A stretch of DNA of 64,000 nucleotides, from contig OZ257249.1 of the NCBI GenBank assembly GCA_965279565.1, positions 868,001 through 932,000 on the forward strand, given 5' to 3'. Shown piece after piece: positions 46,339-55,653 of this stretch. Below the pieces are notes generated by a model, which made no database searches, was not told the DNA's origin, and was given only the letters and a program-made list of their open reading frames with translations. How positions within the stretch are numbered: the first letter of the stretch is position 1; every line of letters begins with the position of its first letter. Position numbers and translations under genes: made by a program. The DNA comes from Tagaea sp965279565. GTDB lineage: Bacteria; Pseudomonadota; Alphaproteobacteria; CACIAM-22H2.

Positions 46339-47129
46339 TTCCAGACCTTCCAGGGCGCGGTACCGCCTGCCCACATCTCGTTGAGCAGGGTCATGTCGCG
46401 ATAGGTGTCCATGCACTGCCAGAACCCGCCATGCCGGTGGACGGCGAGCTGGCCCGAATGCGCGAGCTTCGGCAGCACGTCGATTTCGAGGCTGTTGCGC
46501 GGATCGTCGAGGGCGATTCCCTCCACCGCGCGCTTGTCGAGGACCATGAAGCCACCGTTGATCCAGCCTTCGTCGATCTGCGGCTTCTCGCGGAAGGTGC
46601 GCACCTCCGTTCCGGCGATGTCGATCTCGCCGAAGCGCGACGGCGGGTGCACGGCCGTGACCGTACCGAGCTTGCCGGACTTCGCGTGCGTGTCGAGAAG
46701 CCCCGCGACATCGACATTGGCCACACCGTCGCCGTAGGTGGCGAAGAATGTCTGGCCGCGCACGTGCTTGAGCGCGCGCCGGATGCGGCTGCCGGTCTGC
46801 GATTCGGCCCCCGTCTCGACCAGCGTGACCGTCCAGTCGAGCGGGGCGACGTCGCCCAGCACGCGTACGGCGTTGGTCGAGAGATCGACCTCGAGATCGG
46901 CGTTGTGGAGGCGGTAGTTGATGAAATAGTCGCGGATCACGTCGCCCTTGTAGCCGAGGCAGACGACGAACCGGCGCACCCCGTAGTGGCGGTAGATACG
47001 CATGATGTGGACGAGGATCGGCACGCCGCCGATCTCGACCATCGGCTTCGGGCGAAGTTCCGTCTCCTCGCGCAGGCGCGTACCCATGCCCCCGGCGAGG
47101 ATGACGGCTTCCATGTCGTTCGCGCGCAT
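46335..47129 (-). CDS. rfbF: Glucose-1-phosphate cytidylyltransferase
   Basis: 264 residues. The nucleotidyltransferase loop VILAGGMGTRLREETELRPKPM at residues 9-30 plus RPKPMVEIGGVPILVHIMRIY, FVVCLGYKGDVIRDYFINY, FFATYGDGVANVDV, NGGFMVLDKRAVE and FWQCMDTYRDMTLLNEMW are diagnostic of RfbF. It makes CDP-glucose, the entry to CDP-3,6-dideoxyhexoses. No obvious CDP-glucose 4,6-dehydratase (RfbG) is in the window. It is coupled instead to NTF2-like and GNAT genes. Confidence 0.93.
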   Translation of the reverse strand: MRANDMEAVILAGGMGTRLREETELRPKPMVEIGGVPILVHIMRIYRHYGVRRFVVCLGYKGDVIRDYFINYRLHNADLEVDLSTNAVRVLGDVAPLDWTVTLVETGAESQTGSRIRRALKHVRGQTFFATYGDGVANVDVAGLLDTHAKSGKLGTVTAVHPPSRFGEIDIAGTEVRTFREKPQIDEGWINGGFMVLDKRAVEGIALDDPRNSLEIDVLPKLAHSGQLAVHRHGGFWQCMDTYRDMTLLNEMWAGGTAPWKVWK

Positions 47130-47199
47130 CTTCAGTCCCCGGTTCGGCTGCCGTCGATTCGGCCTACCGGGCGGATACTAACGCGCGTGCGCCGGAATT

Positions 47200-47508
47200 T
47201 CACGCCTGCGACAGGACGTGGATCGCGCGCATCGCGACCAGGTGGCCGACCTTGGCGCCGTAGGCCTTCATGTGCGGGGCGGCGGCGTGTGCGGCCAGCG
47301 CATCGGCACTTGCCCACTTCTCGACGACGATGAACGTGTCCGGCCCGCACTTGGTCTGGAACGGGCCGATCCCGTCGGCGTCGATCACGGGCGTGTACTC
47401 GATGCAGCCATCCTCCGCATGGACGGCCGGCATGTTCGCGCGGAACGCGTCGAGGATGGTCGCGCGCATGCCCGGCTTGGCGGTGATGATGGCGATGACG
47501 TGAATCAT
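47200..47508 (-). CDS. Antibiotic biosynthesis monooxygenase (ABM) domain protein
   Basis: 102 residues, a dimeric alpha/beta barrel of the ABM/YgiN type: IHVIAIITAKPGMRATILDA, EDGCIEYTPVIDADG, FIVVEKWASADALAAHAAAP and PHMKAYGAKVGHLV. Members include quinol monooxygenases and signal-molecule degrading enzymes. It is divergent from the fumarylacetoacetase-like gene, with 59 bases between. Confidence 0.9.
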   Translation of the reverse strand: MIHVIAIITAKPGMRATILDAFRANMPAVHAEDGCIEYTPVIDADGIGPFQTKCGPDTFIVVEKWASADALAAHAAAPHMKAYGAKVGHLVAMRAIHVLSQA

Positions 47509-47567
47509 GGTGTTGTTCCTCCCTGTCCAGCCTGTAGCATATCCGCGACGGACAGGGAGAGTGTCGC

Positions 47568-48332
47568 ATGCAGTGGGCGCGGATCGTTCATCGGGACCGG
47601 ACGCTTTTCGGACGTGTCGAGGGCGACGCGCTCGCGGTCTTCTCGGGCGACATGTTCGCCGACGCCGCGGCCACCGGCGAGACGGTCCCGCTCGCGGACG
47701 CGACATGGCTTGCGCCCTGCACGCCCGGCAAGATCGTGGCGCTGTGGAACAACTTCCACGCCGCGGCAGCGAAGAACGGCTGGGCGATTCCGGCCGAACC
47801 ACTCTACTTCCTAAAATCGACCGGTGCGCTCAACGCGCATCTCGCCCCTATCCCGAAGCCGCCGGGCTATGACGGGCGCGTTGTCTACGAGGGCGAACTT
47901 GCCGTCGTCATCGGCCGGGCCTGCCGCGGTATCGGCGAGGCCGACGCGGCCGCGCACATCTTCGGCTACACCTGCATCAACGACGTGACGGCCCTCGACC
48001 TGCTGGCGGCCGACCCGAGCTTCCCGCAATGGACGCGCGCCAAGGGATTCGACGGGTTCGCCCCCGTCGGCCCGGTCATCGCAAGCGGGATCGATCCGGC
48101 GGGGCTTGTCGTGCGCACGCTGGTCAACGGCCGCGAGCGGCAGAACTATCCGGTCGCCGACATGATCTTCCAGCCGGCCCGGCTCGTCAGCCTGATCAGC
48201 CGCGACCTGACGCTCGAACCCGGCGACGTGATCGCTTGCGGCACGTCGCTGGGCGTATTGCCGATGCGGCCCGGCATGACGATCGAGGTCGCGATCGACG
48301 GCATCGGCACGCTGAAGAACGTCTACGGTTGA
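47568..48332 (+). CDS. Fumarylacetoacetate hydrolase (FAH) family protein
   Basis: 254 residues, FAH C-terminal fold. Metal ligands: ExE in VYEGELAVVIG and the Asp in YTCINDVTALDL; substrate-side blocks WTRAKGFDGFAPVGPVI and VIACGTSLGVLPMRPGMTIE. A short N-terminal domain (ARIVHRDRTLFGRVEGDAL) is present. Family reactions include acylpyruvate hydrolysis and oxaloacetate/2-oxo-acid decarboxylation; specificity is not evident. It precedes the aminotransferase gene by 56 bases on the same strand. Confidence 0.92.
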   Translation: MQWARIVHRDRTLFGRVEGDALAVFSGDMFADAAATGETVPLADATWLAPCTPGKIVALWNNFHAAAAKNGWAIPAEPLYFLKSTGALNAHLAPIPKPPGYDGRVVYEGELAVVIGRACRGIGEADAAAHIFGYTCINDVTALDLLAADPSFPQWTRAKGFDGFAPVGPVIASGIDPAGLVVRTLVNGRERQNYPVADMIFQPARLVSLISRDLTLEPGDVIACGTSLGVLPMRPGMTIEVAIDGIGTLKNVYG

Positions 48333-48388
48333 CAGGCGGCGGCGCGGACCCGACAAAGGCCGGTCCTTTCCCAACGGGAACCAAACCG

Positions 48389-49516
48389 ATGCATTTCTAC
48401 CGCCACGGACTGACCGGTGCCGACGCCAAGGCGATCGCCGACGTCCTCGACACGCCGTTCCTGACGTCCGGCAGCGTGGGCAAGAAGGTCGAGGGCATGC
48501 TGTGCGAGTTCTTCGGCACGTCGCACGCCCTTCTCGTCAATTCCTGGACGAACGGCGCGCTCGCCGCCCTTCTGGCCCTCGATGTCGGGCCGGGCGATGA
48601 GGTCATCGTGCCCGCGCAGACATTCATCGCGACGGCCAACATGGTCGAGTTGGTCGGGGCCAAGCCCGTCTTCGTCGATGTCGATCCCGACACGCTGCTG
48701 CTGACGCCCGAGGGTGCGGCCGCCGCCGTCACCGTACGCACCAAGGCCTGCATCCCGGTCCACATGTACGGGCTGATGTGCGACATGAAGGGCCTGCGCG
48801 CCGCCCTGCCGCCCCGCGTGACGCTGATCGAGGACTGCGCGCACTGCTTCGAAGGTACCCGCGACGGCGAACTGCCGGGCCGCCACTCCGAGATGTCGAT
48901 CTTCTCGTTCTACGCGACGAAGAACGTCACGTGCGGCGAAGGCGGGGCCATCGTGCTGAACGACGCCGGGCTGTTCGGCAAGCTCCAGCAGACGCGCCTG
49001 CACGGCATGAGCGCCATCGCCGCCGACCGTTTCAAGGCCGGCCAGTATCGCCACTGGGACATGGGCCGCCTTGGCGTGAAGGCGAACCTGCCCGACCTGC
49101 TCGCGGCCCTGTTGCCCTCGCAGATCGAGACGATCCGCCAGCGCCTGCCCGCGCGCACGGCGCTTGCCGACCGCTACCGCGACGCCTTCGCCAACCTGCC
49201 GATCCGCCTGCAGCGCCTCGATGCAGACTGCGTGTCGGCCGAGCACCTGTTCCCGATCCACGTGAAGCCGGCCGTGCGCGACGCGGCGATCGCGGCCCTG
49301 AACGCCGCAGGCGTGCCAGTCACGGTCAATTACCGGTCGGTGCCCACACTCACCTACTATCGCGAGAAGTACGGCTTCGGTGCCAAGGATTTCCCCCACT
49401 CCTACGAATGGGGCGAAGGCGAGATTTCGCTGCCGCTGTGGCCCGGCATGCCCGAGGAAGACCTGGCGAAGGTCATCGACACGGTCAAGTCGGCTGTCGT
49501 GCCGCTCTGCCGCTAA
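48389..49516 (+). CDS. DegT/DnrJ/EryC1/StrS sugar aminotransferase
   Basis: 375 residues, PLP enzyme. LLVNSWTNGALAALLALDVG, DEVIVPAQTFIATANMVELV, CIPVHMYGLMCDM, LIEDCAHCFEGT and the Schiff-base Lys in FSFYATKNVTCGEGGAI are all present, so unlike the PLP enzyme at 60186 this is a true aminotransferase. It would aminate a keto-sugar nucleotide, for example the product of the dehydratase at 52845. The last 32 bases overlap the convergent SMP-30-like gene. Confidence 0.93.
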   Translation: MHFYRHGLTGADAKAIADVLDTPFLTSGSVGKKVEGMLCEFFGTSHALLVNSWTNGALAALLALDVGPGDEVIVPAQTFIATANMVELVGAKPVFVDVDPDTLLLTPEGAAAAVTVRTKACIPVHMYGLMCDMKGLRAALPPRVTLIEDCAHCFEGTRDGELPGRHSEMSIFSFYATKNVTCGEGGAIVLNDAGLFGKLQQTRLHGMSAIAADRFKAGQYRHWDMGRLGVKANLPDLLAALLPSQIETIRQRLPARTALADRYRDAFANLPIRLQRLDADCVSAEHLFPIHVKPAVRDAAIAALNAAGVPVTVNYRSVPTLTYYREKYGFGAKDFPHSYEWGEGEISLPLWPGMPEEDLAKVIDTVKSAVVPLCR

Positions 49517-50396
49517 ACGGCATCCGCGCAACGCGGATCTCGCCCGTCTCGCTCTCGGTCATGAAGAGGTCGCGGCCGTCCGGCCCGCCGAACGCGACGT
49601 TCGTCGCCGTCATGCCGAGCGGTCCCACGAAGTGCGTCGGGAAGCCGTAGCGGTCAAAGCGCCACACGCCCGTGCCCAGATGCGCCACGACGAGCCCACC
49701 TTCGGCATCCAGCGCCAGCCCGTCCGGTCCGCCGCCGCCGGAAAGCTGGATGAACGTGCCCACCTTCGACGACCGCCCGCGATCGAACAGCGGCAGGCGC
49801 CATACCGCGTTGGCACGCGTGACGGCGACGTAGAGCGACTTTTCGGCAAGATCGAGGACGAGGCCATTCGGGCTCGGTACCGTGTCGACGAGCAGGTCGA
49901 TGCCGCCGTCCGCGGCAAGCCGGAAGACGCGCCCGGTCGGATCCTGCAATCCGGTCTGGCCCTGGTCGGTGAAATAGAGGTCGCCGCTGGCAGCGAAGGT
50001 CAGGTCGTTCACGCCCTTGAAGCTTTCCGAGCGCCAGTCGCGCAACAGCGGCGTTACGGCGCCGGTCGCCGGATCGATCCCGACGATTCCGTTCCGATAG
50101 TCCGTGACGACGAGCCTGCCGTCGGCACGCATCTTCATGCCGTTGGGCCAGCCGTCGTACTCCGCGACGAGGTGCCAGCCACCCTGCGGATCGACGCGGA
50201 AGATGCGCCCGAACGGCACGTCGACGACGAACAGATTGCCGGCCGCGTCGAAGCACGGGCCTTCGAGGAACGAGTCGAGATGCGCGCCCGCGCGATTGGC
50301 ATCGGCCCAGTCGGTGCGCCGCTTGCGGCGGAACGCATCGGGCAGGCGCGAGAAGACACGGCTTTCGATGCGCTCGACCGGGGCGAACGGATTCAC
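49485..50396 (-). CDS. SMP-30/gluconolactonase-like protein
   Basis: 303 residues, six-bladed beta-propeller of the SGL family. Metal-site blocks: FLEGPCFDAAGNLFVVDVPF, GWPNGMKMRADGRLVVTDYR, GVNDLTFAASGDLYFTDQG and SPNGLVLDLAEKSLYVAVTR. It would hydrolyse a sugar lactone. The start is a GTG at 50396 that overlaps the aldo/keto reductase stop (GTGA), so the two form a pair that could oxidise a sugar to a lactone and open it. Confidence 0.92.
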   Translation of the reverse strand: MNPFAPVERIESRVFSRLPDAFRRKRRTDWADANRAGAHLDSFLEGPCFDAAGNLFVVDVPFGRIFRVDPQGGWHLVAEYDGWPNGMKMRADGRLVVTDYRNGIVGIDPATGAVTPLLRDWRSESFKGVNDLTFAASGDLYFTDQGQTGLQDPTGRVFRLAADGGIDLLVDTVPSPNGLVLDLAEKSLYVAVTRANAVWRLPLFDRGRSSKVGTFIQLSGGGGPDGLALDAEGGLVVAHLGTGVWRFDRYGFPTHFVGPLGMTATNVAFGGPDGRDLFMTESETGEIRVARMPFSGRAARQPT

Positions 50397-51397
50397 GGGC
50401 GCACCGGCGTCTTCGGCGTGACGACGGGCGAACTCGCGAACTCGCTGCCGGCATAGAGCGCGCGGATGGTCGCCACGTCGGCTTCCAGCAACGGTCCGCA
50501 ATCCGATGCGGCGGCGTTCTCGTCGACTTCGGCGGGCGTCAGCATGCCGGGGATCGTCGTCGCCACGCCCGGATGCGAGAGGCAGAACCGCAGCGCCACC
50601 TGCGCCAGGCTCTGGCCGTCGCGCGTCGCGATGTCGCCGGCGAGCGTGCGGCTCGCACGCGCCCATTGCACGATGCGTTCCTTCGACCAGTTGCGCCGGT
50701 GGTCGCCTTCCGGAAATTCGGCGTCGGCCGAAAGCTTGCCCGACAGGAAGCCGAAAGCGAGCGGCGTGCGCGCGATGAGGCCGGTGTGCGTCGCGACGGC
50801 AAGATCGAGCAGACCATCCTCGAGGGCGCGCTGGTCGGCGAGATTGAAGTTCGCCTGCACGCAGGCCGGGGCGAACTCGCGGATCGCGGCGGCGGCCTCG
50901 GCCGGCGTCTTGGTCGACATCCCCCACGCGCCGATCCAGCCCGCGCGTTTCAGCTCGTCGAGCGCACCGACGATCTCGGGACGCGAACGCAGCAGGTCGA
51001 GCGGCGGATTGTGGAGCTGCAGCAGCTCGATCCGTTCTCGCCGCAATCGGCGCAGCGAGTCCTCCGCCGATCGCGCGATATGGGCCGGCGTGAAATCCTG
51101 CGGACCGCCGAAACGCGGGTGGCCGGCCTTGGTGGTGATGACGACGGCATCGGCTGCCACGCCCGATCCCTTGCCGAAACACTCGCCGAGAAGCGTTTCC
51201 GCCCGCCCGTCGCCGTAGGCGTCGGCCGTGTCGAAGAAATTGATGCCCCGTTCGAGTGCCCGGCGCAGGGCGGCGCGCGAGACGGCATCGTCGGTTTCGC
51301 CGTAGGAAGCGCCGGCGACGAAGCCGCCGATCCCCCAGGTTCCGTAGCCGATCTCGGACACGACGAGACCGGTCCGGCCCAGCTTGCGGTTGCGCAT
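50393..51397 (-). CDS. Aldo/keto reductase
   Basis: 334 residues, (beta/alpha)8 barrel. The catalytic tetrad is visible: Asp and Tyr in NFFDTADAYGDGRAE, Lys in VVITTKAGHP and His in IELLQLHNPPLDL. NADP-site segments near the C-terminus are ALRFCLSHPGVATTIPGM. Some members are sugar (galactose/fucose) dehydrogenases, which agrees with the coupled lactonase. It is divergent from the nucleotide-sugar dehydrogenase with 157 bases between. Confidence 0.93.
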   Translation of the reverse strand: MRNRKLGRTGLVVSEIGYGTWGIGGFVAGASYGETDDAVSRAALRRALERGINFFDTADAYGDGRAETLLGECFGKGSGVAADAVVITTKAGHPRFGGPQDFTPAHIARSAEDSLRRLRRERIELLQLHNPPLDLLRSRPEIVGALDELKRAGWIGAWGMSTKTPAEAAAAIREFAPACVQANFNLADQRALEDGLLDLAVATHTGLIARTPLAFGFLSGKLSADAEFPEGDHRRNWSKERIVQWARASRTLAGDIATRDGQSLAQVALRFCLSHPGVATTIPGMLTPAEVDENAAASDCGPLLEADVATIRALYAGSEFASSPVVTPKTPVRP

Positions 51398-51554
51398 GTT
51401 GTACCCCGCCCGAACGACGCGAATGGGCCACAGTACGGTCCCGGCGACGCCCTTGCCAAGAAATCAACCGACGACAATTCGCCCTTTCTTTCCGCCGCTT
51501 GCGCCGGCCTTCCAAGGCCGCTACGAAGGGCATAGTCGCATCCGGGAACAAGAT

Positions 51555-52835
51555 ATGAATCCTATTTCACGAATCGTCGTCGTCGGTCTCGGCTATGTCG
51601 GGCTGCCGCTCGCCGTCGGACTCGCCAAGCGCTTCCAGGTGACCGGGTTCGATCTCGATCGCGGCCGGGTCGACGAGCTTGCCGCCGGCAGCGACCGGAC
51701 GGGCGAGATCGACGGACCGGATCTGAAGGCGGCGAAGCTGGCCGTGACGACGGATGCGTCGACGATCGGCGGGGCCGATGTCTACATCATCACGGTGCCT
51801 ACGCCGGTCGACGAAGCGAACCGCCCCGATCTGGGTGCCGTCGTCGCGGCGAGCCGTACGGTCGGCAAGGCGATCCGGCGCGGCGGTATCGTCGTGCTCG
51901 AGAGCACCGTCTATCCCGGCGTGACCGAGGATGTCGTCGGGCCGGAGATCGAAAAGGTTTCCGGGCTGGTTAGCGGCCGCGATTTCTTCCTCGGCTACAG
52001 CCCCGAGCGGATCAATCCCGGTGACCGCGAGCACACCGTCGCGCGCATCACCAAGGTCGTCGCCGGGCAGACGCCGGACGTGACGAAGGCGCTGGGCGAC
52101 ATGTACGGCGCGCTCAACGGCGGCAACGTCTTTCTCGCGCGCGACATCCGCACGGCCGAGGCCGCGAAGGTCATCGAGAACGCGCAGCGCGACATCAACA
52201 TCGCCTTCATCAACGAAGTGACGATGATCTTCAACAAGATGGGCCTGTCGGTCCACGACGTGCTGGCCGCCGCGCGCACCAAGTGGAACTTCCTGCCCTT
52301 CACGCCGGGCCTCGTCGGCGGCCACTGCATTAGCGTCGACCCCTATTACCTCGCCGAAGCCGCGACGCGCCTTCGCCATCATCCGGAGGTCATCCTTGCA
52401 GGTCGCCGGATCAACGACGGCATGGCGAGCTATATCGCGAGCCAGATCGGCCGTGCCTTGACCGCACGCAAGCCGGGACCTGCCGAAATCCTCGTGCTCG
52501 GACTCGCCTTCAAGGAGAACGTGCCCGATCTGCGCAACACGAAGGTCATCGATGTGGTGCGCGATCTCGAAGCGCTCGGCCACAAGGTCGAGGTCCACGA
52601 TCCGGTCGTCGATCCCGAGGCGGCACGGCACGAATACGGACAGGCGGTCCTCGTGGCCCTGCCGGCCGGGCGGCGGTACGATGCCGTCGTCATGGCGGTG
52701 GCGCACGAGGCGTTCGCCGGCCTGCCGGCCGGCGCGCTTTCCGGCATCGTGTCTCCGGGCGCCGTCGTTTTCGACATCAAGGGACTGTGGCGAAGTGCGA
52801 AGCTCCCTGCGGGCTGCACCTATCTCACGCTCTGA
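51555..52835 (+). CDS. Nucleotide sugar dehydrogenase (UDP-N-acetylhexosamine 6-dehydrogenase type)
   Basis: 426 residues. NAD loop RIVVVGLGYVGLPLAVGLAK, TVPTPVDEANRPDL, ESTVYPGVTED, GYSPERINPGD, KWNFLPFTPGLVGGHCISVD with the catalytic Cys, and LAFKENVPDLRNTKVIDV. The PERINPGDREH and GLVGGHCISVDPYYL forms favour the TviB/WbpO-type oxidising UDP-GlcNAc or UDP-GalNAc to uronates, as opposed to UDP-glucose dehydrogenase. It starts a unit with the downstream WbpM-like gene (9 bases apart). Confidence 0.92.
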   Translation: MNPISRIVVVGLGYVGLPLAVGLAKRFQVTGFDLDRGRVDELAAGSDRTGEIDGPDLKAAKLAVTTDASTIGGADVYIITVPTPVDEANRPDLGAVVAASRTVGKAIRRGGIVVLESTVYPGVTEDVVGPEIEKVSGLVSGRDFFLGYSPERINPGDREHTVARITKVVAGQTPDVTKALGDMYGALNGGNVFLARDIRTAEAAKVIENAQRDINIAFINEVTMIFNKMGLSVHDVLAAARTKWNFLPFTPGLVGGHCISVDPYYLAEAATRLRHHPEVILAGRRINDGMASYIASQIGRALTARKPGPAEILVLGLAFKENVPDLRNTKVIDVVRDLEALGHKVEVHDPVVDPEAARHEYGQAVLVALPAGRRYDAVVMAVAHEAFAGLPAGALSGIVSPGAVVFDIKGLWRSAKLPAGCTYLTL

Positions 52836-52844
52836 CGGGGCGCA

Positions 52845-54752
52845 ATGGCGTCGATCCTGCCGAACGGACTGATCCAGCGATTCGACCGCGTCACGCTGTC
52901 GATGGGCCACGACGTGGCAATGGCGGCGCTGTCGTTCGTCGTCGCGCTCTATCTGCGCATCGGCGACGAACTGTTCGGCTACCCCGACGATCTGCTGATC
53001 GGCGGAACCGTGACGTTCGCCGCCGCCTCGGCTCTCGCCTTCTGGCTGACGGGCCTTCCGCGCGGCGTCTGGCGATACGTCGCGATCGACGACATGATGC
53101 TCGTCGCGCGGTCGGTCACGCTCGCGATCCTGATCTTCCTGCCCGCGATGTTCTTCTGGTCGCGGCTGGCCGACATGCCGCGCGCGGCACTGCTAATCAA
53201 CTGGTTCGTCCTGTTCGCGCTGCTGATCGGACCGCGCCTGCTCTATCGCAGCGTGCGCGAGGGCCGACTCGACCTGACGCAGGGCGGTCCGCGCGAAGAC
53301 CAGGTGCAGGTCCTGATCGTCGGCGCCAACGACGGCGCCGAGCTTTTCCTCCAGGCGAACCGGCGGCGGCGGCGCGCGCCCTACTACGTCGTCGGGATCC
53401 TCGACGATGCCGAACGCCGGCAGGGGCGCCGGATGGGCGGAACCGAAGTGCTCGGAACGCCGCAGGCGCTCGAGTCGATCGTCGCCGACCTCAAGAAGCG
53501 CGGGCTCCAGCCCCAGCGACTGGTGATCGCGTCTCCGCAGATCGACGGCGATTCGCTGAGTGCGCTCGTCGATCTGGCCGATCGTTGCGGCATGACGGCC
53601 GTCCGCCTACCGCGCATCAACGCCCTTGCCGGCGGAACCGCGGTCGATGCAGCACTCGAGGTCAATCCCATCGCGATCGAGGACCTGCTCGGTCGCCCGC
53701 AGACCGTGCTCGACCGCGACGCGATGGACCGGCTCGTGCGCGGCCGGCGCGTTCTCGTTACCGGAGCCGGCGGCAGCATCGGAAGCGAGCTCGTCCGGCA
53801 GGTCGCCGCGCGCGCGCCGGCGGCGCTCGTCCTTCTCGACAACTCGGAATTCCAGCTCTACTCGATCGACCGCGAGGTCGAGGAGACCTGGCCGAACCTG
53901 AAGCGGGATTCGGCGATCGCCGACATCCGGGACTTCACCCGCCTGTCGGCCATCGTCGAGACGCATCGGCCGGAGATCGTTTTCCATGCGGCGGCCCTCA
54001 AGCATGTTCCGCTACTCGAAGCGAACCCGTCCGAGGGCGCGCTGACGAACGCGATCGGCACGCGCAACATCGCCGATGCCGCGATCGCGGCGCGTGTGCA
54101 GGCGGTCGTGCTGATCTCGACCGACAAGGCGGTCAACCCGACGAACGTGCTCGGCGCGAGCAAGCGGGTCGCCGAGATGCTGTGCCAGACGCTCGACGCG
54201 GCCGGCGGCCCGACCAGATTCATCACCGTGCGCTTCGGCAATGTGCTCGGCTCGTCCGGTTCGGTCGTGCCGCTTTTCCAGCGCCAGCTCGCCGCCGGCG
54301 GGCCGCTGACGGTGACGCACCCGGACGTCGAGCGCTATTTCATGACGATCCGCGAAGCGGTCGAGCTCGTCCTGCAGGCCTGCACGATCGCCACGACCGA
54401 CCGCACCGACGCGCGCGGTGGCATCCTGGTGCTGGAAATGGGCGGTCCCGTCCGCATCCAGGATCTCGCCCGGCGCATGATCCGGCTTGCCGGCAAGCGT
54501 CCGGATATTGACGTCGCCGTCGCGTTCACCGGCCTGCGGCCTGGCGAGAAGCTGTTCGAGGAGCTGTTCCACGCCGAGGAGCAGTCGTTCGAAACGGAGA
54601 TTTCAGGGATCAAGATCGCCCGCTCGCGCGCCGCCGATCTCGCGCGACTGCGGGACGCGCTCGCGGAACTCGAAGGGCTTGCCCGGAGCGGCGATGCTTC
54701 CGGCACACTCGCCGCGATGCGCGCCCTCGTGCCTGAATACCGGTCCACCTGA
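52845..54752 (+). CDS. Membrane-bound nucleotide-sugar 4,6-dehydratase (WbpM/CapD type)
   Basis: 635 residues. Four N-terminal membrane spans (residues ~15-125) precede a first Rossmann-like domain (VLIVGANDGAELFLQANRR) and then the catalytic SDR domain: VLVTGAGGSIGSELVRQVAA, HAAALKHVPLLEANPSEGAL, VLISTDKAVNPTNVLGASKR (altered SxK triad with Met/Lys-type chemistry) and TVRFGNVLGSSGSVVPLF. The family converts UDP-GlcNAc to the 4-keto-6-deoxy sugar for QuiNAc, bacillosamine-like or FucNAc synthesis. It follows the UDP-HexNAc dehydrogenase. Confidence 0.94.
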   Translation: MASILPNGLIQRFDRVTLSMGHDVAMAALSFVVALYLRIGDELFGYPDDLLIGGTVTFAAASALAFWLTGLPRGVWRYVAIDDMMLVARSVTLAILIFLPAMFFWSRLADMPRAALLINWFVLFALLIGPRLLYRSVREGRLDLTQGGPREDQVQVLIVGANDGAELFLQANRRRRRAPYYVVGILDDAERRQGRRMGGTEVLGTPQALESIVADLKKRGLQPQRLVIASPQIDGDSLSALVDLADRCGMTAVRLPRINALAGGTAVDAALEVNPIAIEDLLGRPQTVLDRDAMDRLVRGRRVLVTGAGGSIGSELVRQVAARAPAALVLLDNSEFQLYSIDREVEETWPNLKRDSAIADIRDFTRLSAIVETHRPEIVFHAAALKHVPLLEANPSEGALTNAIGTRNIADAAIAARVQAVVLISTDKAVNPTNVLGASKRVAEMLCQTLDAAGGPTRFITVRFGNVLGSSGSVVPLFQRQLAAGGPLTVTHPDVERYFMTIREAVELVLQACTIATTDRTDARGGILVLEMGGPVRIQDLARRMIRLAGKRPDIDVAVAFTGLRPGEKLFEELFHAEEQSFETEISGIKIARSRAADLARLRDALAELEGLARSGDASGTLAAMRALVPEYRST

Positions 54753-54756
54753 CGTT

Positions 54757-55653
54757 TCAGCCGGCCCTGATGCCCGGCAGAAGTTCCCGTACGGCGCGCG
54801 CGAGTGCGGGCCGCCAGTCGGGCGGCGTGATGTCGTAATCGCGCGAGATCCGCGCACAGTCAAGAACGCTACTTGCCGGGCGCACCGCCGCGGTCGGCCA
54901 GTCCGCCGTCGAGATACGAACCACCGGCGGGCGCGGATGACCGAGCAACGCCGCTTCGTCGAGGATCGCTTCGGCGAACGCCGCCCACGTCACCGGCGGA
55001 CGCCCCTGATAGTGGAACAGGCCGGTCCCGGTCTTGCCGCTCGCCTCGGCGAGGCGCGGCAGAATCTTCAGGATCGTCGCGGCGATGTCGGTCGCCGGCG
55101 TCGGCGCACCGCGCTGGTCGTCGACGACGCGCAGCTCGGGCTTGAGTGCGGCGTGATGGAGCATCGTGCGCACGAAGTTATTTCCCCAAGGGGCGAAGAC
55201 CCACGAGGTCCGCAGGATCACGCAGCGCCCGCCCGCCTTGTAGGCCGCGATCTCGCCGGCACGCTTCGTCCGGCCGTAGACACCGAGCGGCCCGACCGGA
55301 TCGGCTTCCTTGTAGGGAACGCGCGAGGCACCGTCGAAGACATAGTCGGTCGAAAGGTGGACGATCGGAATGCCGGTTTCCGCAGCCGCAGCCGCGATGA
55401 TTCCCGGCGCATCGCCGTTGACGCGCTGCGCCAGTTCGCCTTCGGACTCCGCCTTGTCGACGGCCGTATAGGCGGCCGCGTTCACGACGGCGTCGGGTGC
55501 CGTCGCCGCGATGGCCTCCTTTACCGACTCCGCATCGCAGATATCGACCGCGTCGCGCGCGAGACCGCGGACGTGCCAGCCATGCTCCGGTCCCGCTTCG
55601 ACGAGCGCGCGACCAACCTGCCCTGCCGCACCGAAAACGAGAAGCGTGGGCAT
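54757..55653 (-). CDS. rfbD: dTDP-4-dehydrorhamnose reductase
   Basis: 298 residues, SDR fold. LLVFGAAGQVGRALVEAG, DAVVNAAAYTAVDKAESEGE, VHLSTDYVFDGASRVPY, YGRTKRAGEIAA (YxxxK) and ILRTSWVFAPWGNNFVRTM are standard RfbD/RmlD blocks. It performs the final NADPH reduction to dTDP-L-rhamnose. Last of the five-gene operon SDR-rfbC-rfbA-rfbB-rfbD; it shares one base with the rfbB stop (TGATG). Confidence 0.96.
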   Translation of the reverse strand: MPTLLVFGAAGQVGRALVEAGPEHGWHVRGLARDAVDICDAESVKEAIAATAPDAVVNAAAYTAVDKAESEGELAQRVNGDAPGIIAAAAAETGIPIVHLSTDYVFDGASRVPYKEADPVGPLGVYGRTKRAGEIAAYKAGGRCVILRTSWVFAPWGNNFVRTMLHHAALKPELRVVDDQRGAPTPATDIAATILKILPRLAEASGKTGTGLFHYQGRPPVTWAAFAEAILDEAALLGHPRPPVVRISTADWPTAAVRPASSVLDCARISRDYDITPPDWRPALARAVRELLPGIRAG

